From Fluviicola chungangensis (GTDB taxonomy: Bacteria > Bacteroidota > Bacteroidia > Flavobacteriales_D > Crocinitomicaceae): a DNA stretch of 64,000 bases. Below are positions 32,446 to 42,500 of the stretch, piece by piece. Position 1 is the stretch's first letter; every line of letters starts with the position of its first letter. Where the stretch lies: contig NZ_VLPL01000008.1 of NCBI RefSeq assembly GCF_007558725.1, forward strand, positions 124,001 through 188,000, in the 5' to 3' direction. Both the position numbers and the translations under genes were made by a program. The notes below the pieces were generated by a model. The model searched no databases, was not told the DNA's origin, and saw nothing but the letters and a program-made list of their open reading frames with translations.

Positions 32446-34806
32446 ATGAAGATACTGACCCTAGCACTGATATTACTCCCGTTCACTTTAGTGGCACAAA
32501 ACAGCCTTTCAGGAAAAATTTCAAATACTTCCGAAGAACCAGAGTTTTATTGCAAATTGTTGCTGATTAAGGATTCAGTGGTTCTTCAAACGGTGGCGAC
32601 TGATTCAACCGGTAATTATCTTTTTGAAGTTCCGTCCCCGGGTGAGTATAAGTTAACAATTAAAGTTCCTTTTAAATCAATAGACACTCTAGTCACTATT
32701 GAAGGACAAACAAAATTCGATCTTAAAGTTGATGGCGGAAAATACTTAGATGATGTTGAAATAATTGGTAAGAAACCAACTGTAATTCGTAAAGTTGATC
32801 GTACCATTTTCAATCCGGCAAACATACCTGGTCTTGTTGGCGGAAATGCAAATGATGTGATAGATTTTGCCCCTGGAGTTTATATAAGTGGGGATGAAAT
32901 ACACTTATCCAATGGTTCGTCGGCAAAAGTCATGCTGAATGACAAACTAATTCCTCTAACTGGCGCAGAACTTATTTCTTTTATAAAATCAATACCTACT
33001 GAAGATATACAATATGTCGAAATTATTCCTGTTCCACCTGTAAAGTATGCGATTTCTTCAGGTGGATTGATAAATATTAGACTTGTTGTTGGTGTAACGA
33101 GAAAATTAAGTAGAGGTAGTATAACTGCAGATATTGGACAAAAGTTTTATACACAACAGAGTTATCAAGCGAATTATGCATATAGAAAAAATAAATTCAG
33201 TCTATATTCAAATTTATCTGTCATGATTAGCAAAAGTCGTTATGTAGGAATAAAAACAATTGATTTTGACACTACGGCTCATTGGAATGAAGAATATACA
33301 ACAATTAGCCGTTATAATGGATTAGCTGCTGGACTTGGCTTAAATTATGAATTCAATCGAAAAACAGAAATAGGCGTTCTATATGTTGCCGACTTCTATG
33401 AATCTGGATTAAGAAATAATAGTCAAATTGACAACAGAAATAACAGTAGCCTGATAGCTTCTATTTCTAATTATTCACTAGATAAGTCTAATAATAAAAA
33501 ACAATCGGTAAACATGAATCTCACAAGTAAATTGGATTCAACTGGGAAAAAGATTGATATAAACTTTGACTACACAAATTTTGTAACTAATGGAAAAGCT
33601 GAATATTTCACCAATACAATTACGCCAATTAAAGATTCTAATTATAGTCAAACTAATAGATTAGTACGTTCTGCAAATTTATTTTCGGCCGGTGTAGATT
33701 ATGTTCAGCCAATTAAGTCGGTAAGGATTAATTTCGGAGGCAGATACTCTTTTACTTCTAATAAATATCACCTTTCAGTTTTCAATAATCTCTTAAATCA
33801 AGAACAGGAAGATACATTAAAGAGTAATTCATTCAATTATGACGAACACATTCAAGCTATATATACAAGTGTTGACTGGAAAATTAAACGATGGACTTTC
33901 CAAGTTGGAGTTAGAGGAGAGAATACGATTTATTTCGGCAATTCTCCGACTACGGGGTTAGAAATAACAAATAACTATTTTCAGCTCGTGCCCAAGATTT
34001 TTGCTATGTATGAGACTAAGGGAGGAAAATTTTGGAATATTAATTATTCAAAAGAATTTAATCGACCAAGCTATAATGAGCTAAACCCGTTTAAATATTA
34101 TACGTCAAACTATCAATATAGAACAGGAAATCCATATTTAAAACCCTCTGTTTATCATTCCATTGGAATAAGCACAACTGTTAAAAGTTTTGATGTTAGT
34201 CTATACAGCTTTTATTCTACAAAAGATATGTCCACAGTAACAATTTATGACGATGCAACTCAGTTACAACAAACTACCATTGCGAATTTATTTTCTTCGA
34301 AAGGGATATTCACTTATATAAATTATTACAAGACATTCAAGAAGCGATTATCATTCGATATTAACTTTCTATTATCTTTTTCTAACACTGTTGTAAAACA
34401 AGTTATTACACCCCAAAATTTAAACGTGCTTACAGGGTCAATTGATGTAGGCATGAAGTACATTCTTGATAAGAAGGAAACCTTTTTTCTTAGTCTGAAT
34501 GGATCGTATAGGTCACCTTTTTTCCAACAAATTACCTATCAGGTTGAGGCTCCATATACTAGAATGACATTACGGAAAATTTTATTGCATAACCAAATGA
34601 ATATCCTTTTTTCATTTAATGATCCTTTCAGATTGATGAAGTTAAAATCAACAACAAAAAGTAATTCAACGACGATAAGAGACAATAATTATTTTGACAC
34701 TCAAGCCATTTATCTATCAATTACATTCAAGCTTGGAAATAATAATATTAAGATCAATCAGCATTCTACCAATTCTACCGGCGAAGGAAGTAGACTTGGT
34801 AAATAA
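32446..34806 (+). CDS. TonB-dependent receptor-like outer-membrane protein
   Basis: The 786-aa protein has a signal peptide (MKILTLALILLPFTLVAQ), a carboxypeptidase-like beta-sandwich domain (about residues 20-105), a plug-like segment (KPTVIRKVDRTIFNPANIPG, then VEIIPVPPVKYAISSGGLIN at about 115-210), and a beta-barrel of the type annotated as outer membrane protein beta-barrel family 3 (NRPSYNELNPF motif near 545). It should sit in the outer membrane and take up or sense a ligand. No clear TonB box is seen. No SusD partner is adjacent. The start at 32446 directly follows the leader hairpin. Confidence 0.82.
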   Translation: MKILTLALILLPFTLVAQNSLSGKISNTSEEPEFYCKLLLIKDSVVLQTVATDSTGNYLFEVPSPGEYKLTIKVPFKSIDTLVTIEGQTKFDLKVDGGKYLDDVEIIGKKPTVIRKVDRTIFNPANIPGLVGGNANDVIDFAPGVYISGDEIHLSNGSSAKVMLNDKLIPLTGAELISFIKSIPTEDIQYVEIIPVPPVKYAISSGGLINIRLVVGVTRKLSRGSITADIGQKFYTQQSYQANYAYRKNKFSLYSNLSVMISKSRYVGIKTIDFDTTAHWNEEYTTISRYNGLAAGLGLNYEFNRKTEIGVLYVADFYESGLRNNSQIDNRNNSSLIASISNYSLDKSNNKKQSVNMNLTSKLDSTGKKIDINFDYTNFVTNGKAEYFTNTITPIKDSNYSQTNRLVRSANLFSAGVDYVQPIKSVRINFGGRYSFTSNKYHLSVFNNLLNQEQEDTLKSNSFNYDEHIQAIYTSVDWKIKRWTFQVGVRGENTIYFGNSPTTGLEITNNYFQLVPKIFAMYETKGGKFWNINYSKEFNRPSYNELNPFKYYTSNYQYRTGNPYLKPSVYHSIGISTTVKSFDVSLYSFYSTKDMSTVTIYDDATQLQQTTIANLFSSKGIFTYINYYKTFKKRLSFDINFLLSFSNTVVKQVITPQNLNVLTGSIDVGMKYILDKKETFFLSLNGSYRSPFFQQITYQVEAPYTRMTLRKILLHNQMNILFSFNDPFRLMKLKSTTKSNSTTIRDNNYFDTQAIYLSITFKLGNNNIKINQHSTNSTGEGSRLGK

Positions 34807-35033
34807 CCATTAGATATTAAAGTTGTGCGCAGACTGAAGTATCTAATATAACCGCTTAGCAAAGTGCGATTGTAGCCTTCCCCGTTCTTTTTTGCCCTCA
34901 ATACTCACACTCAAACTCGCTCTGTTTTTCAGGGCTTTTTCTTTAGTGTGAGTGTGAGAACTGAGAGTGATTAGATCTCATGTAAGTTTTCCATATCCGC
35001 CACAAAAAGTTTGACGTATTCCCGTTAGAGTGA
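34807..35033. repeat. Third hairpin plus gene-tail element
   Basis: CTCACACTC (34904-34912) pairs GAGTGTGAG (34950-34958), followed by a decayed gene-tail repeat (34988-35033, encoding NTSNFL on the minus strand). It matches the 26962-27180 units in order and orientation. The remaining gap to 35153 shows nothing clear. Confidence 0.7.
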
Positions 35034-35153
35034 CCCTCTATTTCGCCAGTTAATAGTAGAATTCGAAAAACCGTGAGATTCACTGCATAGAAATACCCTT
35101 TTAAAACTGAACCTAAGATTGTATCTTCACGCCGAACTCTGGAAATCGTCCTT

Positions 35154-37097
35154 ATGAAATGGATATACTTCTTTTTTGTACTTTTTTTCACAAACCTGGA
35201 AGTAAAAGGCACGAATCTTTTGTTTCAGAATCCACAAACAGTCACTCAACAGTCGAATTCCGGATTTTTTAGAAAATTAAATCAAACCCTGCGCTATCAC
35301 AATCTTGATTCATTAGAGGTTATTTTCTCTGATTTTGTGAAAGATAAAATTAAAAACAATCAATTAGTTCAGGGACACGAGATTTTAAATCAAATCATTA
35401 CAGATAACAAATTATCCGACACCTTAAAAATTCTAGCCTATAAAAATAAAGCTATTCTATTCGGTCAGATAGATTTTACCAAGAAAAGACAAGCCTTTAA
35501 GTCTGCCATAAAGATTATCAATCAAGAAGGAACTCTGCATGAGTTGCAACCCATTTATGAAATTGAAATTGCAAAAACCTATTTGTCGCAATCTAATTTT
35601 TTGAATGCTACCAAAGCCCTGAATCAAGTGAACATCGCAAGCATACAAAATGCGGAGAAGAAGGTAGAAGTTTTAGGGGTGTGCGCTCTTATTTATGCCA
35701 AAATGGACGACACGATTCAAGCAATAAACAAATTAGACGAAGCAATATCCATTGCCAGAAAAAACAACGATTATTTTGGATTAGGAACGATTCATTCTTC
35801 TTTAGGAAATATTTATTCTACCAATTTCCATCAACCCGAAAAAGCAATAACACACTTTCGTATTTCAATGAACGCTTTTGAAAAGGCTGGTTATGACCAT
35901 TATGCTTTAGGAAGTCAGGCAGATATCGGTGTAACTTATTCACGCATGAAAATGCTGGATTCTGCGCTTTATTACCTTCAAAAATCCTATGATGAATCAA
36001 TCAAAACGGGGTCGATTTATGATCAGTCTATTTGTGCAAAAGAATTAGGAATAGTGTATAATCAATTAAAACAACCTCAGAAAGCCTTGAAGATGTGCCG
36101 GGAAGCAAAGGATTTAATTTGGGAGTATAGCAGTAATAACTTCCGCTATTCATGTGTGTCTTGTTTGTCAAAGGCGTATGAAGCCTTGCATCAATACGAT
36201 TCTTCGCTCTTTTATTACAAGCTCTATCATCTATACCGGGATAGCACATTGAATACCGAAGAAACCAAAGCCTTGGCAAAATTCAATGCGGAATTAGAAA
36301 AACAAGTGTTTGTTGCCAAACAGGAAAAAATCAATTTAGAAAAAGATCAGCTTTTAAAAACAAGGAAACTATCAATTACCTTTCTGAGTATATTGGCAGT
36401 ATTGATCAGTGGTATTTTTCTCTTGGTATTGAGAGGGAATAAAAACCGGAAAAAACGAGAGCTGATTGAACAAGAAGAAAGAAGTCAACGAGCCTTTTCC
36501 CAACAATTGTTGCAGTCGCAAGAGGATGAAAAAACACGAATTTCCAGAGAGCTTCATGACTCGGTAGGACAAGATTTAATTCTATTAAAAAACAAAGCAC
36601 AGTCTTTAAAAGATCACGGACTGGAAACCAGTATTAGTGAAACTTTAAATAGTGTTCGAAGAATCACTCAGGGTTTACATCCTTTTGTCCTGGAACAATT
36701 TGGCTTGACTGCCGCCCTAAAAAAATTGATTGAATCAGTAGATGCAAACAGTTCTATTTTTATTTCCGAAGAAGTGGCTGAAATTGACAATCTATTAACC
36801 AAACAACAAGAACTGGGTGTTTATAGAATTGTTCAGGAATCGATCAATAACATATTAAAACACTCCGAATCTCCTTCGGCCTTCATTGGTGCAGCAAAAG
36901 AAACAAACGCCATTGTTGTGACTATCAAAGATTACGGTAAAGGATTTGATTGGAGTGAGAAATCAAAAATAAAAAACTCCTTAGGGATGAAAACACTTCA
37001 GGAAAGAGCGAAAATAGTGAACGCTGAATTGAGCATTATATCAATAGTAGGAAAAGGAACGACTATTCATTTAAAAATACCCGTTAAAGATGCCTAA
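35154..37097 (+). CDS. TPR sensor histidine kinase (NarX/LiaS-like)
   Basis: A 647-aa membrane sensor. A signal sequence (about residues 1-20) and a periplasmic array of TPR repeats (about 50-380, for example FGLGTIHSSLGNIYS) precede a membrane helix at about 405-427. The cytoplasmic part has a HisKA_3 dimerisation helix SRELHDSVGQDL with phospho-His near 467, and a HATPase_c domain with GKGFDW near 595. It overlaps the response-regulator gene by eight bases, so the two form a two-component pair. Confidence 0.88.
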   Translation: MKWIYFFFVLFFTNLEVKGTNLLFQNPQTVTQQSNSGFFRKLNQTLRYHNLDSLEVIFSDFVKDKIKNNQLVQGHEILNQIITDNKLSDTLKILAYKNKAILFGQIDFTKKRQAFKSAIKIINQEGTLHELQPIYEIEIAKTYLSQSNFLNATKALNQVNIASIQNAEKKVEVLGVCALIYAKMDDTIQAINKLDEAISIARKNNDYFGLGTIHSSLGNIYSTNFHQPEKAITHFRISMNAFEKAGYDHYALGSQADIGVTYSRMKMLDSALYYLQKSYDESIKTGSIYDQSICAKELGIVYNQLKQPQKALKMCREAKDLIWEYSSNNFRYSCVSCLSKAYEALHQYDSSLFYYKLYHLYRDSTLNTEETKALAKFNAELEKQVFVAKQEKINLEKDQLLKTRKLSITFLSILAVLISGIFLLVLRGNKNRKKRELIEQEERSQRAFSQQLLQSQEDEKTRISRELHDSVGQDLILLKNKAQSLKDHGLETSISETLNSVRRITQGLHPFVLEQFGLTAALKKLIESVDANSSIFISEEVAEIDNLLTKQQELGVYRIVQESINNILKHSESPSAFIGAAKETNAIVVTIKDYGKGFDWSEKSKIKNSLGMKTLQERAKIVNAELSIISIVGKGTTIHLKIPVKDA

Positions 37098-37716
37098 AAT
37101 AGTTATTGCAGACGACCATCCCTTATTGCTGGAAGGCTTGTATAATCAGCTTTCCAATTTGGGGTATACCGAATTATTCAAAGCAATTGACGGAAGCGAA
37201 GCGTTGAAATTAATCATTGAGGAAAAGCCTGACATTGCAATCTTAGACATTGAAATGCCCATCATGGATGGTTTGTCAATCACCAAGCATTGTAAAGAAG
37301 TGAACACCGAAACGAAATTCATCATCTTATCTTATCACAAAGAAGTTGAATTTATTGCGAAGGCAAAGGCATTGAATATTTCGGGATACATCTTAAAAGA
37401 GGACGCCTTGTCTGAAATTGAAAACTGCATTCAAACGATTTTAAACGGGAAGGAATATTACAGTACTGTTTTTGATCATGCGGATCTGAAAAAAGTGAAT
37501 TCTACCCTTGGTTTACTTGAAAACCTGTCGCCATCCGAATTGAAAATCCTCAAATTAATTGCTCAGAGTTACAGTAGTAAAGATATTTCTGATCAATTGT
37601 TTATATCAGAACGCACCGTAGAAAAACACCGCAGCAACATCATTATCAAGCTCGACTTAAAAGGAAAAACAAATGGTCTTTTGGAATGGGCCATTGAAAA
37701 TAAAAGTGCGCTTTAA
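37090..37716 (+). CDS. NarL/LuxR-type response regulator
   Basis: A 208-aa regulator with an N-terminal receiver domain (acidic pair D8-D9, phospho-acceptor D53 in AILDIEMPIMDG, K near 103) and a C-terminal LuxR HTH (about residues 143-205: LSPSELKILKLIAQSYSSKD, then SERTVEKHRSNIIIKL). Phosphorylation by the overlapping kinase should trigger dimerisation and DNA binding. The triple TACGTR repeats at 37775 and 45848 are candidate binding sites. Confidence 0.9.
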   Translation: MPKIVIADDHPLLLEGLYNQLSNLGYTELFKAIDGSEALKLIIEEKPDIAILDIEMPIMDGLSITKHCKEVNTETKFIILSYHKEVEFIAKAKALNISGYILKEDALSEIENCIQTILNGKEYYSTVFDHADLKKVNSTLGLLENLSPSELKILKLIAQSYSSKDISDQLFISERTVEKHRSNIIIKLDLKGKTNGLLEWAIENKSAL

Positions 37717-37774
37717 TTCCTTGGTGCCAACTATTCCCGTTCAGCCCCTGTTATTGACGCGAATTCCGTATCAC

Positions 37775-37833
37775 TACGTATAGGATTACGTGTCTCTACG
37801 TATTGATTTACACCTATTCATCCGGTAAGTTTG
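37775..37833 (+). promoter_or_regulatory. Triple TACGTR operator and promoter of MBL operon
   Basis: TACGTA (37775), TACGTG (37787) and TACGTA (37797) are spaced 12 and 10 bases. TTG at 37803-37805, 20 bases, then TAAGTTTG at 37826-37833 form a Bacteroidota promoter. The last box touches the -33 element, an activator-like position. The gene starts about 94 bases downstream at 37927. Confidence 0.65.
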
Positions 37834-37926
37834 TTTCGATAATTGTTCTTTCATAAACGAATGGAGGAATCAATTTAACCAAGGGTTCACGATTCGGAAG
37901 CTCTGTTTAGCAATGAATACAGGTTG

Positions 37927-39555
37927 ATGAGATATAGTTTAGAGATAATACATTTAGATGTAGGGCAGGGAGATTGTTCGGTACTTTTCGTGAGAGATCA
38001 AAATGATCATGGAAAAATTGTTCATACAGTGGTAATCGACTGCGGTGGTGCGAGACAGTATGAGGATCGTAACGAGGAAAGTACTGAATCACATCGGGTT
38101 CTTTATGACTGTCTGCTAAAATATGGAGTTGAACAAATTAATGTAATTATCCTGTCCCATTATGATAAAGATCATTACATGGGCATTACCGAGCTGATGA
38201 ACATAGCGGCAGGAACTGATACGCCACCTTATTTGCGTAACCTGTTTCGTGAAACAATCCTATATGATCAGGGTTTTTCTTTGGGTTTGAGGTATGATGG
38301 GGGAGAGCACCCCATTATTGATAATACCAGCATGACAGGAATCAATAATCTTGAATTTTATTATGGTATAGCAAAATTACTTCATCAACAACCGCTTTAT
38401 GATATCAATGGGAACCTGCTTCCGGCATTCGATAGAAACGGTAGGATTATTCCACAAAATGTGACCAATGTAATGCGTGCCTGCGAATTTGTTTTTAGCG
38501 GAAATCCCCATCGCTATAAGAAAGGTATTGAAACCCATGACCATCTTCCGAATAATATAGGAGGATCTATTTCTATTCAAAGAGGGGTTTTAAACCAAAA
38601 TGTGGATTCTGACGAATGGGGTATATATGATGAACATGAATTTCAGCCGTGTGACTATCTCCTTGGCCGTGATTTGATGGTTGGACCAATGATAAATAAC
38701 CCTTATGGTATTGGACTGGAATGTGTTATTGTGAACGGACATGCACTCACTTATGATTCCGATACGGACGAAATTAATTCAACTATCGCATACCAAGGTG
38801 TTGGTGATGACAACAAATTTTCCATTGGATTATTACTGATAATGGGAGAATTCACCTATTGGTTTGGAGGTGATTTAGAAAAGGAGCAGGAACGAAACTG
38901 TGTATCGTACATACAACATCGCGCGAACGGTCAGTTAAGTTGCATGAAGGCCGGGCACCATGGCAGCAGTACTTCCAGCGATGACTATTTTTTGAATACC
39001 TTAAAACCAACTGGGGTCATCATTTCATGTGGACATCACGATTCATTCAACCATCCGCACCTTTCAGTGATTGAAAAATTGTATCATGCGACTTACATTC
39101 AAAGAGTATTGATGACTTCCTGTCACAATATAGATGTTCAAAACCTTGATTATATTCCTGCTAGAAACAGCCCTTTTAACCCGGATTTTAAGTTTGGAAT
39201 AGCCGGAGGAACAGATATTGACAATGTAGATTACCTTGGACACATCAGTGTTACCGCTAAATACAATGGAGGTGTTCTCAACTGGGATTTACAGTATTTT
39301 GAACAATGTATTTTCTTGCAAGAATTTCTTCTTCGCTCCGAGTCACCTGAAGTTCCGTCCATTTTATTGGCTCATGCACCCTCAAATGCCATGGAGATTG
39401 TTGACCATAGAGGAGAATTTATGATTGATAATGCACATTGGAGTTATGACCGCATTATTATTGATTCTGATGACGGCACAGCAGACAATCAACAGTCCTT
39501 TTTCTATACTGGATCGACTAATTTTTTTTCTTTTAAAGGATCAACGAACCAATGA
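37927..39555 (+). CDS. ComEC-like metallo-beta-lactamase fold hydrolase
   Basis: A 542-aa cytoplasmic protein (no signal peptide) with the fold's key motifs: HLDVGQGDCSVLF at residues 9-21, SHYDKDHYMG with HxDxDH at about 78-83, FGGDLEKEQERN, and KAGHHGSSTSSDD/GHHDSFNHPH toward the middle. These match the ComEC C-terminal/ metallo-hydrolase group acting on nucleic acids or phospho-esters. Large insertions between motifs and about 150 extra C-terminal residues are unusual. First gene of a three-gene operon; the ATG at 37927 follows an in-frame TTG that I reject as the start. Confidence 0.8.
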   Translation: MRYSLEIIHLDVGQGDCSVLFVRDQNDHGKIVHTVVIDCGGARQYEDRNEESTESHRVLYDCLLKYGVEQINVIILSHYDKDHYMGITELMNIAAGTDTPPYLRNLFRETILYDQGFSLGLRYDGGEHPIIDNTSMTGINNLEFYYGIAKLLHQQPLYDINGNLLPAFDRNGRIIPQNVTNVMRACEFVFSGNPHRYKKGIETHDHLPNNIGGSISIQRGVLNQNVDSDEWGIYDEHEFQPCDYLLGRDLMVGPMINNPYGIGLECVIVNGHALTYDSDTDEINSTIAYQGVGDDNKFSIGLLLIMGEFTYWFGGDLEKEQERNCVSYIQHRANGQLSCMKAGHHGSSTSSDDYFLNTLKPTGVIISCGHHDSFNHPHLSVIEKLYHATYIQRVLMTSCHNIDVQNLDYIPARNSPFNPDFKFGIAGGTDIDNVDYLGHISVTAKYNGGVLNWDLQYFEQCIFLQEFLLRSESPEVPSILLAHAPSNAMEIVDHRGEFMIDNAHWSYDRIIIDSDDGTADNQQSFFYTGSTNFFSFKGSTNQ

Positions 39556-42500
39556 GTCATACGATACACCTTAATAATCTGAAGACAGGCAATGAACTTC
39601 GTATTGCTGTAGATCAAATTGGTCCACGTAACATCCGGTCATTCTTAAAAAGATGTCAATTTGAATATGTGAGTGGAACGATCACACATATCGAGGAAAA
39701 TAATCCCGATCAAAGCAAGGTGCAGATTACCATGAGCACTGATTTGGCACTTCCGCTTGCAAATAATAACAGTCCGGCCACTTTTTCTTCCATAAAATTT
39801 ACTTTACAGGAGTCAGATACCGGGGTCTCTTATACATATATTGAAGGAGAAGGCACCACCGTTTTATTTGAAAACGCTGTTCAATGGACTTCCAAATCGC
39901 CGGAATCCATATTCGGTGGAGCATTTCTATTGGAAATCCATTCGAACCAACTTCCAGATGTGATAACCGGTCAGTTAGTAACGAACCGGCTTAAAACAAT
40001 TGCAAACAATATTGCAGCACATTTTAACTTAAATCAGGTATTTACGTACGAACTTTTACCCCATTATGTTGAGCGTTTAAGGGTACAGCATAGGCTGTCA
40101 TTTACACTTCCGGACCTTGATTTCGGATCTTTTCATTCACCTATCCGAAATCTTCAGCTATTTATCGGGATTCTTGATAGTGCAGATAACACGTCAGCTC
40201 CATTACAACAAATTCAAATTACCGGTTCCATGCTATTGGATGCAACTCGCAATGTCGGGTTTGATTTCTTCATTGAGCCGGATGAGAATTTACGCTGTAC
40301 CGTTAGAATTACCCCGATTGATCAAAAATCGTTTCCTGGAATCAACGATATTGCGGTAGCATTTGGATTAACGGAGTTGTCGGAACGGCTAGACGAGGTT
40401 TATACACAGTATGAAATACTGCAAAACTTTGAAGTGACAGCTCTTCAAATGACCTTGGATTTAAAAAAGACCTCCATTGTTACTGCTACCTTACGTGGTC
40501 GATTAACGATTGATGGGGTAGAGGTCGCTTATACATTACGATATCCGGATTATTCACTCAGTCTCAGTCTTATTTCGGGAAGCACAATACCGCTCGGGAC
40601 TTTTATTCACACATTCGTTCCGAACGAATCCATCTTACCGGAAGGTTTAAACATCGATACATTAAATGTCAACTTTAGACTGAAGCCACTTCATTTTGAT
40701 GGTACAATTGGTATTTCTAACGTGCTGAAAGTAACGGTTGGGGATTCTGAATTGACTTTTGACAGGGTACGTATTCATGTGGAGAAGTCAAAAGACAGCC
40801 CCGTTCTTGGGAGCATTGATGCCAATTTTACACTTTTTGGAACCGATTTACATGTACATGCCTCCGGCAGGAATCGCATGAATAAAGAAGCTGGCTGGTA
40901 TTTTGAATCAGATGCAGCAGTTGAACATGCGATTCATTTAAAGGATGCGCTCGCTCAGCTTTCAGAGTGGTTTAATTTCACAGTTCCCGAAACCATTCCG
41001 GATATAACCTTATCCGAACTAAGAATTGATTTTGAAACCAAGTCAACGAATTTCAATCTTTCTGCAAGAGCTCAATTAAATGAAAAGTTAGGTCCTGTGG
41101 ATAGCGGAGAAATCGAATTGAAAATTCATTTCACAAAAAATGAAAATAACAAGCATGATTTTCAGTTAATACTCTCCGGAGAAATCACTATTGAGCAATC
41201 CCATCTTGGATTCAATATCGATGTAGGTCATAAAGATTGGTCGCTCTCAATCAATTGGGAGGCAGAAAAGGGTAAAGGATTGCATTTAACCGAATTATTA
41301 ACCCATTTATTTACGGATATCGACTTGAGTGATATTCCGCAGAGTACCGTTGATGCACTTACCCTTTCTAAGATCGCGTTATCTTATCAGAACAATTCTA
41401 AGACTATTCGCTTAATTGTTGAAACCGTTGGCGGTGAACAAGCGGTAATGGTTGGAAGTAAAGGCTCTTCTAATTTGGAGTTTTTATTTGGAATTCAATA
41501 TAATAGTCCACAGAAAGAAAATGTACCTTTCAAACCGGAGCGTGATGCACTTCATTTTATGAATTTGAAAGCGGCGGCACTTATTGTTGCAACCACGGAT
41601 TTTTCAAGTTTCGATTTACCTGACCTCCCTAACTTTACAACCCAAGGGCTTAAGATAGATAAAGGCATGTATCTCCTGTTGGACGTTACCTTTAAAGAAA
41701 ATCAAGCCCTCCATATTGATGCACTTAAAAAATCACTGAAATCTCCGGAATTAATCCTTAGAATCGGATACGACAGTGATTTGAAAAGCGGAATAATCGA
41801 AGCGGATTTAACGAATTTACGTATCGGGAATGACCAGGGAGGCTTACTGTTGGAGCGTGTTTCGCTGATCATTACAGCGCCAGTAATTTCGTTTATACTC
41901 GAAGCAAAAGCTACCGTGACATTTAACGGGCATGTTATTTCGGGGGCAGCTGCTATTAATATCTCACCGGACCAACTGGAGGGAGGTTTTGCAATTACAG
42001 GCGGCAAAGACGGACTTCGTTTTCCAGATTTACCGGATTTTGTAATACATGATCTTGAATTCATGTTGGGAGAGGTATTCGCTGTTCCGGGAGTAGAATT
42101 CGGATTGAAAGGAACGATGGACATTGGAAGCAGAAAAGGGAATGAATTCGGATTCATGTTGGAAATGGTAGGAGACATTCCCAATCCGCGGTATCTGCAA
42201 TTGAATGTGACACACGTTGGTTTTGTTCCATTGTTAGGTCTGCTTTTCGAAAGTTTGAAACTTAAAAATGAGCAACAGAGAGCCTTGTTCTTTGGTGCCG
42301 AACACCTGGAACTATACTGGTCGGAAGTACGAATGGCCTTGCCGGATAGCACCATTATTCAACCCGGTTTCGGGGTGAAAGCCGAACTGAATCTTTTTGG
42401 CTTCAAACTCTTTGGGATGTTGGAAATGGATGAACATGACGGGGTTCAGGGTCATTTTATGATGAATCCCATATCTATAGATATTCTTCAAATAACCGGA

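Noticed and set aside
34943-35212. 89-aa minus frame before the kinase gene
   Set aside because: Overlaps the kinase start and contains the decayed repeat tail; no separate coding signal.
41702-42355. 217-aa minus frame inside the giant gene
   Set aside because: Antisense shadow of a strong coding frame; Ser/Pro-rich composition is typical of a shadow.
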